A DNA stretch of 32,203 nucleotides from Mobilicoccus pelagius NBRC 104925 (lineage in GTDB: Bacteria > Actinomycetota > Actinomycetes > Actinomycetales > Dermatophilaceae). Every line of letters begins with the position of its first letter. The first letter of the stretch is position 1. This document shows, piece after piece, positions 1 through 8,040 of this stretch. The notes under the pieces were generated by a model. The model was not told where the DNA came from. It saw only the letters and a program-made list of their open reading frames with translations, and made no database searches. The position numbers and the translations under genes were made by a program. The stretch spans positions 1 through 32,203 of the forward strand of contig NZ_BAFE01000037.1 of assembly GCF_000247995.1 (NCBI RefSeq), written 5' to 3'.

Positions 1-96
1 CCGCACGAGCACGACCGTCGCGACGACCGTGAGCGCCAACACCATGAGGTGGGACGCGCCGTAGTTCTCCATGTGGCCGATCTCCGGTGCCTGCAC
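1..96 (-). CDS. TIGR02206/YwaF-like integral membrane protein, N-terminus only
   Basis: Only the first 32 codons lie in the window; the gene runs off the left edge. The reading frame gives MQAPEIGHMENYGASHLMVL followed by a hydrophobic stretch (residues about 18-31). The pattern 'aromatic-G-x-S-H-L then a first membrane helix' is how TIGR02206 (YwaF) multi-pass membrane proteins usually begin; that family has no firmly known role. I chose the GTG at 96 because a TACGAT box ends six bases before it, the spacing expected for a leaderless start; the in-frame ATG at 72 is the alternative and has no clear ribosome binding site. The gene is divergent from the UvrA-like gene. The family call rests on a short piece and is tentative. 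Confidence 0.45.
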   Translation of the reverse strand, partial: MQAPEIGHMENYGASHLMVLALTVVATVVLVR

Positions 97-102
97 CCAC
101 GG

Positions 103-108
103 ATCGTA
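103..108 (-). promoter_or_regulatory. -10 box (TACGAT) for the leaderless YwaF-like gene
   Basis: TACGAT fits TAnnnT and lies six bases before the GTG at 96, so the transcript would start at or next to the start codon. No convincing -35 element is visible. Confidence 0.4.
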
Positions 109-183
109 GGCAGCGAATCCCCGCCCGTGGCCCGTGACGTGACCGCCCGCTCGGCCGCGGCCGAGCGTCGACCCGCCGCTCCG

Positions 184-189
184 TAGGGT
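184..189 (+). promoter_or_regulatory. -10 box (TAGGGT) for the UvrA-like gene
   Basis: TAGGGT ends seven bases before the ATG at 197, which fits a leaderless mRNA. A GAGG also lies three bases before the ATG, too close for a good Shine-Dalgarno site. Confidence 0.4.
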
Positions 190-196
190 TGAGGAC

Positions 197-2977
197 ATGG
201 ATGACGACGTGACGCGCTCCAGCGAGGAGACGACCGGAGCGGCAGCGAGCCTCGCTGCGGACGACGTGTGGACCGAGGGCGTGCGGGTCCGCGGCGCCCG
301 GCAGAACAACCTCAAGGACGTTGCGCTCGATCTGCCGCGCGACGCGATCGTCGTCTTCACCGGGGTCTCCGGCTCGGGCAAGTCCTCGCTCGCGTTCGGC
401 ACCCTCTTCGCCGAATCCCAGCGCCGCTATCTCGAATCCGTCGCCCCGTACGCGCGCCGCCTCATCGACCAGGCGGGGGTGCCCGACGTCGACGTCGTCG
501 AGGGGATGCCCCCTGCCGTCGCCCTCCAGCAGCAACGCGGCGGCGGCGGGGCACGCTCCGACGTCGCGACCATGACGACGGTCTCGAGCGTCGTCCATAT
601 GCTCTACTCCCGCGCCGGGTGCTACCCGGACGGGCAGCACATGCTCTACGCCGAAGACTTCTCCCCGAACACCGTCGCCGGCGCCTGCCCGCGGTGCCAC
701 GGCATCGGCCGGGTCTACGAGGTCACCGAGGACGCGATGGTGCCCGACCCGACCCGCTCGATCCGCGACCGCGCGATCGCCTCGTGGCCGCCCGCCTGGC
801 AGGGACAGAACCTGCGCGACATCCTCGTGTCCCGCGGCGTCGACGTCGATGTGCCCTGGCAGGACCTCCCGCAGGAGCAGCGCGACTTCATCCTTTACAC
901 CGAGGAGCGCCCCACCGAGCCCGTCTACGCCGGGATGACGCCCGCCCAGACGCGCCGCACGCGTGAGCAGGGACTCGAAGCGAGCTACCGCGGCACGTTC
1001 GTCGGCGCCCGGCGATACGTCCTCGACACGTTCGCCTCGACGAAGAGCGCGCTCGTCAAACGCCGTGTCTCCCAGTTCGTCACGAGCGCCCCCTGCCCGG
1101 AGTGCGGCGGACGCCGGCTCAAGGCCGAATCGCTCTCGGTGACGTTCGAGGGCCTCGACATCGGCGAGTTCACGGCCCTGCCGCTCGCGCGCCTCGCGGA
1201 GGTGGTCGCGGGCGTCCTCGAGCCCGGATGGGCACCCACCGTCGAAACCGACGTCGCTGCGGGCGAGGTCGACGCGGCCCACACCGACACAACCGACGCC
1301 GACCCGGCCGACGTGGAGGTGTCCGAGGACGCCCACGCCGATACCGCAGAGGGCACCCACGGTATCGACCCGGCGGAGGGGGACCTCGGCGGCGCCGCGG
1401 CCGACGCGCCCGCGGGCTCCTCCCACGGCGCAGGAACACCGCCCGCCCCGCCCGGCCCCGCCGAGCGGCGACTCGCGGCGCAGCGTCTCGCCCGTGACCT
1501 CCTCGCGCGCCTGCAGCCGATGATCGACCTCGGCCTCGGCTACCTCTCCCTCGACCGCACGACGCCGACGCTCTCCGGTGGGGAGAAGCAGCGCCTGCGG
1601 CTCGCGACGCAGTTGTCCTCGAAGCTCTTCGGCGTCGTCTACGTGCTCGACGAACCCTCCGCCGGGCTGCACCCGCGCGACCTCGACGCGCTGCTGCGGA
1701 TCCTCCACGGGCTCAAACGTCGCGGCAACAGCGTGTTCGTCGTCGAGCACTCCCTGCCCGTCATCGCCGAGGCCGACTGGCTCGTCGACCTCGGACCGGG
1801 CGCGGGGGAGCACGGCGGCCGCGTCCTCTACAGCGGCGAACCCGCCGGGATCGCGCACGTCGAGGAGTCCGTCACCCGCCGGTACCTCGTCGACACCTCC
1901 GCCCGCACGGTCCGTGAACCCCGGCGACCGGCGGGCAGGCTGCGCCTCGAGGGCGTCGTCCGCAACAACCTCGACGGCCTCGACGTCGAGCTCCCCGTCG
2001 GCTGCCTCACCGCGGTCACGGGGATCTCCGGCTCCGGCAAGTCGAGTCTCGTGAGCCAGGCGCTGCCCGCCCTCGTCCGCGCCCACCTCGGTCAGGGCCC
2101 GGGGGAGGCCGACGTCGACGGCGACCCGGAGGACCTCCTCCTCACCGGCGACCAGGGCAGCGTGCGGGGCCGCGTCACCTCCGGCTCACCGGCGGTGCGC
2201 CGCGTCGTCACGATCGACCAGAAGCCGATCGGCCGCACCCCACGCTCGAACGTGGCGACCTACACCGGACTCTTCGACGGGGTCCGCAAGCTCTTCGCCG
2301 CGACCGACGAGGCGCGCCGCCGTCGCTACGGCGCCGGACGGTTCTCGTTCAACGTCGCCGCCGGGCGCTGCCCGACGTGCGAGGGGGAGGGCTCGGTCAT
2401 GGTGGAGCTTCTCTTCCTCCCGAGCGTCTACGCCCCGTGCCCCGACTGCCACGGCACCCGGTACAAGGACAGCACCCTCGAGATCACGTGGCACGGACGC
2501 ACCATCGCCGACGTCCTCGCGATGAGCGTCGAGGAGGCGCACGCGTTCTTCGCAGGGGAGGACGACGTGCACCACTCCCTCGGTGTCCTCCGCGACGTCG
2601 GCCTCGGCTACCTGCGTCTCGGCCAGCCCGCGACCGAGCTCTCCGGCGGTGAGGCCCAGCGCGTCAAGCTCGCCACCGAGCTGCAGCGCGGGCGGCGCGG
2701 CGACACCCTCTACGTCCTCGACGAACCCACCGCCGGCCTCCACCCCGCCGACAGCGACCGGCTGGTCCACCACCTCCACGGCCTCGTCGACGCGGGGAAC
2801 ACCGTCGTCATGGCCGAACTCGACATGCGGATCGTCGCCGAGGCCGACCACGTCGTCGACCTCGGGCCGGGCGCGGGTGGCGAGGGCGGCCGGATCGTCG
2901 CGGCCGGATCCCCCGACGAGGTGGCGCGTTCCGCCGATTCGGTCACCGCCCCCTACCTCGCCGCGGCCCTGCACTGA
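197..2977 (+). CDS. UvrA-like tandem ABC ATPase without UvrB-binding domain (UvrA2/DrrC type)
   Basis: A 926-residue cytoplasmic protein with two UvrA-type ABC modules. Walker A sites are GVSGSGKSS (about 56-64) and GISGSGKSS (about 609-617); signature motifs LSGGEKQRL (about 459) and LSGGEAQRV (about 815) are each followed by a Walker B ending in DEPxAGLHP. Zinc-binding pairs CPRC (about 164) with CPEC (about 300), and CPTC (about 725) with CPDC (about 748), are intact. The first zinc module and the UvrB-binding domain of housekeeping UvrA are absent: the chain goes from the helix after Walker A almost directly to the CPRC motif. Such short UvrA paralogues include DrrC of Streptomyces peucetius, linked to tolerance of DNA-intercalating drugs; a role in DNA protection here is inference. 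Residues about 346-431 form an unusual Asp/Ala/Thr/Gly-rich linker before the first signature motif. Transcribed alone, ending at a strong hairpin. Confidence 0.88.
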   Translation: MDDDVTRSSEETTGAAASLAADDVWTEGVRVRGARQNNLKDVALDLPRDAIVVFTGVSGSGKSSLAFGTLFAESQRRYLESVAPYARRLIDQAGVPDVDVVEGMPPAVALQQQRGGGGARSDVATMTTVSSVVHMLYSRAGCYPDGQHMLYAEDFSPNTVAGACPRCHGIGRVYEVTEDAMVPDPTRSIRDRAIASWPPAWQGQNLRDILVSRGVDVDVPWQDLPQEQRDFILYTEERPTEPVYAGMTPAQTRRTREQGLEASYRGTFVGARRYVLDTFASTKSALVKRRVSQFVTSAPCPECGGRRLKAESLSVTFEGLDIGEFTALPLARLAEVVAGVLEPGWAPTVETDVAAGEVDAAHTDTTDADPADVEVSEDAHADTAEGTHGIDPAEGDLGGAAADAPAGSSHGAGTPPAPPGPAERRLAAQRLARDLLARLQPMIDLGLGYLSLDRTTPTLSGGEKQRLRLATQLSSKLFGVVYVLDEPSAGLHPRDLDALLRILHGLKRRGNSVFVVEHSLPVIAEADWLVDLGPGAGEHGGRVLYSGEPAGIAHVEESVTRRYLVDTSARTVREPRRPAGRLRLEGVVRNNLDGLDVELPVGCLTAVTGISGSGKSSLVSQALPALVRAHLGQGPGEADVDGDPEDLLLTGDQGSVRGRVTSGSPAVRRVVTIDQKPIGRTPRSNVATYTGLFDGVRKLFAATDEARRRRYGAGRFSFNVAAGRCPTCEGEGSVMVELLFLPSVYAPCPDCHGTRYKDSTLEITWHGRTIADVLAMSVEEAHAFFAGEDDVHHSLGVLRDVGLGYLRLGQPATELSGGEAQRVKLATELQRGRRGDTLYVLDEPTAGLHPADSDRLVHHLHGLVDAGNTVVMAELDMRIVAEADHVVDLGPGAGGEGGRIVAAGSPDEVARSADSVTAPYLAAALH

Positions 2978-3025
2978 CCGGGGCCGTCCCTCCTGCGACC
3001 TCCCCCCGGAGCGCGACACATGCGA

Positions 3026-3061
3026 ACGGGCGGGCCACCCCGGTCGGGGTGGCCCGCCCGT
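3026..3061. terminator. Bidirectional terminator hairpin
   Basis: A perfect 16-bp stem (3026-3041 with 3046-3061) around a GGTC loop lies between the convergent UvrA-like and DUF808 genes. There is no U-tract, as is common in actinomycetes, and it could serve both strands. Confidence 0.8.
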
Positions 3062-3077
3062 CGTGAGCGGTGGGGTG

Positions 3078-4178
3078 TCATTGCCGGTCGTCCACGTCGG
3101 CGGGGTCGACCGCGGTGCTGCCGGTGCCGTGCGTCGAGGCCTCCTGGGAGGTCGTCCCCGCGGTCGTCGTCGACGCGGCCACCGGGGTCGTCCCCGTCGT
3201 GGTGGTCTCACCGTGCGCGGCGGTGCCGTGCCCGTCGTCGTCGTGCGTCTTCCTGTGCGGCACGACGTGCATGATCCCGACGACGAGCGCCCCGACGACC
3301 AGGCCGAAGATCGCCGACCCGATCGTGTTCGTCAGCCAGCCGAGCGTCCCCCCGAGCGTGCCCGTCGCATGGTGCACGGCCTCCTCGGCGTGGTGGACGA
3401 GACCGTACGGCTCGTGCCACCCGAGCGTGTCGAACCCGACGAGGAGGATGTGCCCGCCGACCCACAGCATCGCCACCGTGCCGATCACGCCGAGCGCGGC
3501 GAGCACCTTCGGCATCCCTGCGACGAGGCCGCGGCCGATCGCCTCGGCCACGCCGGAGTCACGACGCGTGAGGTGCAGGCCGATGTCGTCCATCTTGACG
3601 ATGAGTGCGACGACGCCGTAGACGCCGAGCGTGATGGCGAACGCGACGAACACGAGGACGATCGCCCGCTCCCACAGCGGCTCCGAGGCGACCTCGTTGA
3701 GGGCGATGACCATGATCTCGGAGGAGAGGATGAAGTCGGTGCGGATCGCGCCCGAGACCATCCTGTCCTCAGCCTCCTGGCCGCTGAGCAGCGCCGGGAC
3801 CTTCTCCTCGGCGTCCTCGTGCGGGTGGAGCTTCTCCCAGATCTTCTCCGCGCCCTCGAACGAGAGGTACGTGCCGCCGAGCATGAGGAGCGGCGTGAGG
3901 AGCCATGGCGCGAACTGGCTGAGCAGCAGCGCCGCGGGCAGGATGAAGAGGAGCTTGTTACGCAGCGACCCGATCGTGATGCGCTTGATCGCCGGCAGTT
4001 CGCGGTCGGCGGTGAACCCGGTGAGGTACCTCGGCGTCACGGCCGTGTCGTCGACGACCACGCCGGCCGCCTTGGCGCTCGCCCGACCGGCGGCGGCACC
4101 CACGTCGTCCACGGACGCGGCGGCGAGCTTCGCGAGGGAAGCGATGTCGTCGAGGAGGGCGACGAGGCCGGCACTCAT
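3078..4178 (-). CDS. DUF808 (YedI-like) inner-membrane protein
   Basis: A 366-residue multi-pass membrane protein. The start MSAGLVALLDDIASLAKLAA and the following S-x-DDVGAAAGRAS segment are hallmarks of DUF808 proteins, as are the Y-L-T/E-L-P-A-I-KRI region (about 52-70) and the stretch with RTDFILSSEIMVIAL. Several hydrophobic helices follow (about 75-115, 165-190, 205-250, 285-315). The biochemical role of the family is unknown. The C-terminus (about 318-366) is a His/Asp then Thr/Ser-rich tail, probably disordered. The ATG at 4178 matches family starts but has no good Shine-Dalgarno sequence; it overlaps by ATGA the stop of a 10-codon upstream ORF, so its translation is probably coupled. 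It shares its upstream region with the divergent dehydrogenase gene. Confidence 0.85.
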   Translation of the reverse strand: MSAGLVALLDDIASLAKLAAASVDDVGAAAGRASAKAAGVVVDDTAVTPRYLTGFTADRELPAIKRITIGSLRNKLLFILPAALLLSQFAPWLLTPLLMLGGTYLSFEGAEKIWEKLHPHEDAEEKVPALLSGQEAEDRMVSGAIRTDFILSSEIMVIALNEVASEPLWERAIVLVFVAFAITLGVYGVVALIVKMDDIGLHLTRRDSGVAEAIGRGLVAGMPKVLAALGVIGTVAMLWVGGHILLVGFDTLGWHEPYGLVHHAEEAVHHATGTLGGTLGWLTNTIGSAIFGLVVGALVVGIMHVVPHRKTHDDDGHGTAAHGETTTTGTTPVAASTTTAGTTSQEASTHGTGSTAVDPADVDDRQ

Positions 4179-4207
4179 GCGCGGGCCCCGGGATGGGTCA
4201 TCGTCAT
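4175..4207 (-). CDS. Possible leaderless 10-codon upstream ORF (MTMTHPGARA)
   Basis: ATG at 4207 opens a 10-codon frame whose TGA overlaps the DUF808 ATG as ATGA. The box TACCGT (4219-4214) ends six bases before this ATG, the spacing of a leaderless start. If transcription begins there, ribosomes would first translate MTMTHPGARA and then re-initiate at the DUF808 start, which lacks its own ribosome binding site. What is seen is the box, the frame and the overlap; expression and coupling are inference. Confidence 0.45.
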   Translation of the reverse strand: MTMTHPGARA

Positions 4208-4213
4208 GGCTCC

Positions 4214-4219
4214 ACGGTA
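4214..4219 (-). promoter_or_regulatory. -10 box (TACCGT) upstream of the DUF808 leader ORF
   Basis: TACCGT ends six bases before the ATG at 4207. It is the best -10 candidate for the DUF808 transcript; no clear -35 is seen. Confidence 0.4.
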
Positions 4220-4324
4220 GCGGTCGCGGGCGGTGGCGGCGTCCCACGGAGAACGGCCCGGCAGGCCTCCGACACAGGTGGGGGGCGCCGATCCGCGAAC
4301 GCGCGCGACTGCGAGGGTAGGGGG

Positions 4325-5266
4325 ATGACGATGTGCGTGCTGTGGCCCGACGTTCTCCCCTCCCCGACCCCAGACGACGAGGTCGACCTCGTCGTCTACG
4401 ACGCGGCGAGTCCGCTGCCCGAGTCCGCCTGCGACGCCGACGTCTTCGTCGTGTGGGCGCGTCCCGGCCACCTGCTCCCCGACGACGCGCGACGGCTGCG
4501 CTCGGTGCGTCTCGTCCAGGGGCTCATGGCGGGCACCGACGCGCTCGTCGACGCGGGGTTCGGGGACGACGTCACCCTCTGCTCCGGCGTCGGACTCCAC
4601 GACGCGACCGTCTCCGAGCACACGCTCGCTCTGATCCTCGCTCTCGTGCGACGGCTCCCGACGCTCGTCGACGCCCAGCGGGAGTCGGAGTGGTGCTCCG
4701 ACCTCGCCGGCCACCAACCCCTCCACCCCGAGGGCCCCGTGACGACGCTCCTCGACGCGAACGTCCTCGTCTGGGGCTTCGGCAGCATCGCGACGACCCT
4801 GGCCCCGATGCTCGCCGCGCTCGGCGCACACGTGCGGGGTGTCGCCCGCTCGGCGGGTGAACGGGCGGGGTTCGAGGTCGTCTCCGCCGACGACGTCGAC
4901 GCAGTCCTCCCCGAGACCGACGTCCTCGTCTCGCTCCTGCCGGGCACGCCCGAGACGCGCCACGTCCTCGACGCGCGACGTCTCGCGCTCCTTCCCGACC
5001 GCGCCTTCGTCGTCAACGTCGGCCGCGGGTCGGTCCTCGACGAGGAGGCCCTCGTCGCCGCCCTCGAGGCGGGGACGCTCGGCGGTGCGGCCCTCGACGT
5101 CATGGAGACCGAACCGCTGCCCGAGGACTCCCCGTTGTGGACGGCACCGCGGACCCTGCTCACCCCCCACTGCGCGGGCGGCCGCCCGGTGGGGTACGCC
5201 GACCTCGTGCAGCAGAATCTCGCCGCCCTGCGGACGGGCGAGGGATGGCGCAACCGCGTGCGCTGA
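4325..5266 (+). CDS. NAD-dependent D-2-hydroxyacid dehydrogenase
   Basis: A soluble 313-residue oxidoreductase of the D-isomer-specific 2-hydroxyacid dehydrogenase family (SerA/phosphoglycerate dehydrogenase fold), reducing 2-oxoacids or oxidising D-2-hydroxyacids. The catalytic triad is visible: Arg234 in NVGRGSVLDEEALV, Glu263 in METEPLPEDSPLW and His282 in LTPHCAGG. The nucleotide-binding loop reads GFGSIA, so the third Gly of GxGxxG is Ala. The 'RLVQGLMAGTD' segment (about 62-75) matches the substrate domain. The substrate cannot be read from sequence; the length lies between glyoxylate/hydroxypyruvate reductases and GhrA-like enzymes. Two in-frame ATGs (4325, 4331) are possible; the second would sit seven bases after TAGGGG as a leaderless start. 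It is divergent from DUF808 and monocistronic. Confidence 0.88.
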   Translation: MTMCVLWPDVLPSPTPDDEVDLVVYDAASPLPESACDADVFVVWARPGHLLPDDARRLRSVRLVQGLMAGTDALVDAGFGDDVTLCSGVGLHDATVSEHTLALILALVRRLPTLVDAQRESEWCSDLAGHQPLHPEGPVTTLLDANVLVWGFGSIATTLAPMLAALGAHVRGVARSAGERAGFEVVSADDVDAVLPETDVLVSLLPGTPETRHVLDARRLALLPDRAFVVNVGRGSVLDEEALVAALEAGTLGGAALDVMETEPLPEDSPLWTAPRTLLTPHCAGGRPVGYADLVQQNLAALRTGEGWRNRVR

Positions 5267-5855
5267 GGGCTCCGGCCTTCGGGGTCCGGTGGTCTCCGGT
5301 CCCGGATGACGATCAGCGCTGACGACGACGACCCTCGGCCCCGGGGGAGCTCCGGCAATCGTGCTGGTCACGGGGTTGGGCCGACCGGGGTCGGAAGAGG
5401 CCGGTCCATCGGTGATCGCAGTTCGGGCCCGTGCCTGCGAGGCAGACCGACGGGCGGCCGCGCAATGCGCCGACCGACGTCTGGGCCGGTGACCGTCTCG
5501 AACGACGACCACCACTCCCGGCGTCGTCGGGGCGGCGCAGGTGGAAGGGGTAGAGCTACGGGCGTGCCGAGTTCTGGTCGTCGTTCGGGGTGATCGTGGC
5601 CCGGTGCGGGCGCAGGAAGGGACACGGAGGCCCCGGGGGCGCGGAAGCGGTGGGCACGCGCCGACCACGGCCGGGTGAGTCGACACCGCGGGCCGGGCTC
5701 GCGCGGGCCGATCGCATGCCCGGCCCAGGGCGTCGCCGCAGACAGGGGCGGACGGACGAGGGCCGGCTCGGGGTTCGTCCCCGGCCCCGGGTGCCACCCG
5801 TGGAGGGCCGCCCGCCGCCGTGGCACCGACGTGGCCGAGGCGCGGTTCTCGCGGC
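5267..5855. other. 589-bp gap with no supported gene
   Basis: Lies between two convergent genes. Open frames exist on both strands, but their translations are Pro/Arg-rich with no domain and lack the strong third-position G/C pattern of the neighbours. Only a weak inverted repeat, GACCGG/CCGGTC (5383-5388 and 5401-5406), was noticed. It may be degraded former coding DNA; I cannot name a source. Confidence 0.5.
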
Positions 5856-6965
5856 CTACCGGCGCGGCGACGGCGCGACGGCCTCGACGAGCGCGCCGGC
5901 GGCGCCGAGAGCGGCGTCGCGAGCGGGTTGCAGTCGGCGTTGCAGCGCCATGCGCATGAGCGTGCGGGAGGCGGCGGGGAGGGCCAGGGCCGGTGGGAGA
6001 CGCAGGGCCTCGTACCGGGCGAGCGCCCTGCCGAGGCTCGCGCGGTCGACGCCGGGACGGGACACTTCCCGTGCGAGGACGTGTGCGTCGACCATCGCCT
6101 CGCAGGCACCGCGGCCGAGGTTGGGCGTCATCGCGTGGGCGGCGTCCCCGACGAGCACGGCCCGCCCGCGGACGAGGCGCCGCGGCTGCGGGGCCTCGAG
6201 GATCCTCTGGGCGAGGGTGTCCTCCGGACGTGCCCGCTCGAGGGCGGCGAGTACCGCGGGGGCTCGGTCGGGGCGGGCGCCGAAGAGGCGGCGGGCCTCG
6301 TCGAGGGCCTCGGCGACGTCGACGGCGGAGGAGGATCGCCAGGCGTCGTCACCGTGCGGCGCGGCGCCGAGGTCGCTCACGTGCGACGTGAACCAGTACG
6401 TGAGGCCCTCCGGCGCAGGCGTGATTCCTGCGAGATCGCCGCGCCCCCAGTACTCCTCGGCGACCGGTGGTGGTCCGTCGAGGAGGCCGCGCAGCGCGAA
6501 CCACGGGGTCACGCGTGGGACGAGCGTAGCGCCGAACGCGGCGCGCCGGACGACGCTGCGCACCCCGTCGGCGCCGACGACGAGATCGGCCCGTAACCCG
6601 GCGGGGTCCCCGACCCGTTCGTGCCGCCTCGTCACGGCGTCGGGCACTGCGGAGTCGAGGAGGTCGACGAGCGCGGGCCGCAGGAGGAGGTGGAGGGCGA
6701 GACCCGGCGGGCGGAGGAGGTGACGGCCAGTCGCGTCGCACAGGGCCGCCGAGGTGATCCGGTGGGCTCGGTTCCTCGCGGCCTGCCCGACTCCGAGCGA
6801 GTCGAGAACGGCCCACGCCGGGGGCTGGATCGCGAGAGCCGACCCGGCGTCACGTCGCTCGGGGCGTTCCTCGTGGAGCGAGACGTCGAACCGTTGCGGG
6901 TCGAGCGACGCGGCGAGCGTGAGCCCGGCGATGCTGCCGCCGACGATCGCGACGCGGATCCTCAT
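5856..6965 (-). CDS. FAD-dependent aromatic-ring-hydroxylase-type monooxygenase
   Basis: A 369-residue flavoprotein of the PHBH/UbiH-like group A monooxygenase family, which uses NAD(P)H and O2 to hydroxylate small, often aromatic, molecules. Motifs: the N-terminal dinucleotide site VAIVGGSIAGLTLA (about 5-18), the DG motif DLVVGADGVRS (about 127-137), and the GD motif VLVGDAAHAMTPNLGRGA (about 270-287). The segment between the putative RxxLVDLL helix (about 96-104) and the DG motif is about 20 residues shorter than usual, so one or two strands of the FAD domain may be missing. The ATG at 6965 overlaps the stop of the upstream amidotransferase by four bases (ATGA), so the two are cotranscribed and probably translationally coupled. 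The substrate is unknown. Confidence 0.82.
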   Translation of the reverse strand: MRIRVAIVGGSIAGLTLAASLDPQRFDVSLHEERPERRDAGSALAIQPPAWAVLDSLGVGQAARNRAHRITSAALCDATGRHLLRPPGLALHLLLRPALVDLLDSAVPDAVTRRHERVGDPAGLRADLVVGADGVRSVVRRAAFGATLVPRVTPWFALRGLLDGPPPVAEEYWGRGDLAGITPAPEGLTYWFTSHVSDLGAAPHGDDAWRSSSAVDVAEALDEARRLFGARPDRAPAVLAALERARPEDTLAQRILEAPQPRRLVRGRAVLVGDAAHAMTPNLGRGACEAMVDAHVLAREVSRPGVDRASLGRALARYEALRLPPALALPAASRTLMRMALQRRLQPARDAALGAAGALVEAVAPSPRR

Positions 6966-7846
6966 GCGCCGTCGCCCGTCTCGTCGACATGATCCGGGGC
7001 AGGGGCTCCCCGTCGAACGGATGTGGGACGGCCCGCCTCGGTGACGGGCGCGTCGATCACCGCTCGGTGTGCACCGAATCCCGTCGTCGGACCTAGGGTC
7101 TCGGCGACCGGTCGGGGTGTGACCTCGCAGTCCGGGGCCGGGTTCGAAGGTCGGCGGTTCGTCGCGACGAGTCGGGCGAAGGCCTCGAGCACGGGTCGCC
7201 ACGTCCCGTCGAGGAGGGCGTCGCAGCTGCGGGCCTCGGCGATCGCGCGTGCGGCGCGGGCGGCGTCCTCGGGATCGGTCTCGTCGGCCCCCCACCTCGC
7301 GACGATCTCCGCATCCGCCTCGGGGTGACACTGGAGGCCCCACATTCGCGGCACGTACCGCACGGCCTGCACGTCGCCGCGCGGGTCACGGGCGAGCAGA
7401 ACTGCGCCGTCGGGGAGGTCGGTGACGACGTCGCCGTTCCAGTGGACGACCCGGGCGCCGTCCGGCAGGTGCCGGAGGAGGGCATCCGTGCGTCCCTCCT
7501 CGGTGAGGCCGACGTCGACGACGTCCCATTGGGGGCCACGCGGGTTGCGTGCGACGGCGCCGCCGAGGGCGACCGCGCCGAGCTGGTGTCCGAGGCAGAC
7601 GAGGAGTGTCGGCACGTCCGTCGCGGCGGCTCGTCGCACGAGCTCGCGCGTCGGGGCCAGCCACGGGTGGTCGGTGTCGTCGTACGCGCCCATCTCGCCG
7701 CCGAGGACGACGAATCCGGCGAAGTCCGAGAGGTCGTCGGGAACGACGTCGCCTGCGTAGGGGCGGACGACGTGGAGGTCGAGGGACGTCGCGCCGAGGC
7801 GCCCCGGCGGCGCCTCGGGTTCGTGCTCGACGACGAGAACGGTCAT
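6962..7846 (-). CDS. Class I glutamine amidotransferase (GMP-synthase-like GATase)
   Basis: A 294-residue stand-alone class I GATase. The catalytic triad is intact: Cys84 in LLVCLGHQLGA, and His174/Glu176 in GLQCHPEAD. GGEMGAYDD (about 49-57) matches the oxyanion-side loop of GuaA-like stand-alone GATases. Such proteins hydrolyse glutamine or gamma-glutamyl compounds and pass on or release ammonia; the acceptor is unknown. The catalytic domain ends near TWRPVLEAFARLVA (about 215-228), and residues 231-294 form an extra low-complexity tail that continues until the ATGA overlap with the monooxygenase gene. The start at 7846 has a strong GAGGAGG site four bases upstream. The next gene upstream (8041-8748) is a paralogue. 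Confidence 0.87.
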   Translation of the reverse strand: MTVLVVEHEPEAPPGRLGATSLDLHVVRPYAGDVVPDDLSDFAGFVVLGGEMGAYDDTDHPWLAPTRELVRRAAATDVPTLLVCLGHQLGAVALGGAVARNPRGPQWDVVDVGLTEEGRTDALLRHLPDGARVVHWNGDVVTDLPDGAVLLARDPRGDVQAVRYVPRMWGLQCHPEADAEIVARWGADETDPEDAARAARAIAEARSCDALLDGTWRPVLEAFARLVATNRRPSNPAPDCEVTPRPVAETLGPTTGFGAHRAVIDAPVTEAGRPTSVRRGAPAPDHVDETGDGA

Positions 7847-7912
7847 GGGGCCTCCTCGGACGGGGATGGCCCGATCGAACCACATCGGCGAGGAGGAGGA
7901 AGGGTGCTTGCT

Positions 7913-7959
7913 GCGGCTCGTCATCGGCCGTTCCCGCCGCCCGAGCGCCGACGAGCCGC
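7913..7959 (-). terminator. Possible hairpin terminator after the GATase-like gene
   Basis: A perfect 10-bp inverted repeat (7913-7922 with 7950-7959) with a long, partly pairing loop lies downstream of the stop at 8041 and before the next minus-strand gene. The loop is large for a classical terminator. Confidence 0.3.
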
Positions 7960-8040
7960 GCAACGAGGGCGGAGCCCGGCCGAACGTACGGTCCGCCGCG
8001 TCGCGGTGGTGCTTCACCCGGACGATCGGGCGACGCACCC

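Noticed and set aside
2186-3211. Long minus-strand frame across the UvrA-like gene and the terminator
   Set aside because: It is a shadow of the opposite coding strand and spans the terminator hairpin.
4318-4323. TAGGGG as a -10 box for a leaderless dehydrogenase start at 4331
   Set aside because: The final T of TAnnnT is missing and a second ATG at 4325 confuses the spacing; kept only as an alternative start.
5306-5826. Overlapping open frames on both strands between the dehydrogenase and monooxygenase genes
   Set aside because: Translations are Pro/Arg-rich with no recognisable domain, and no ribosome binding site or leaderless box supports them.
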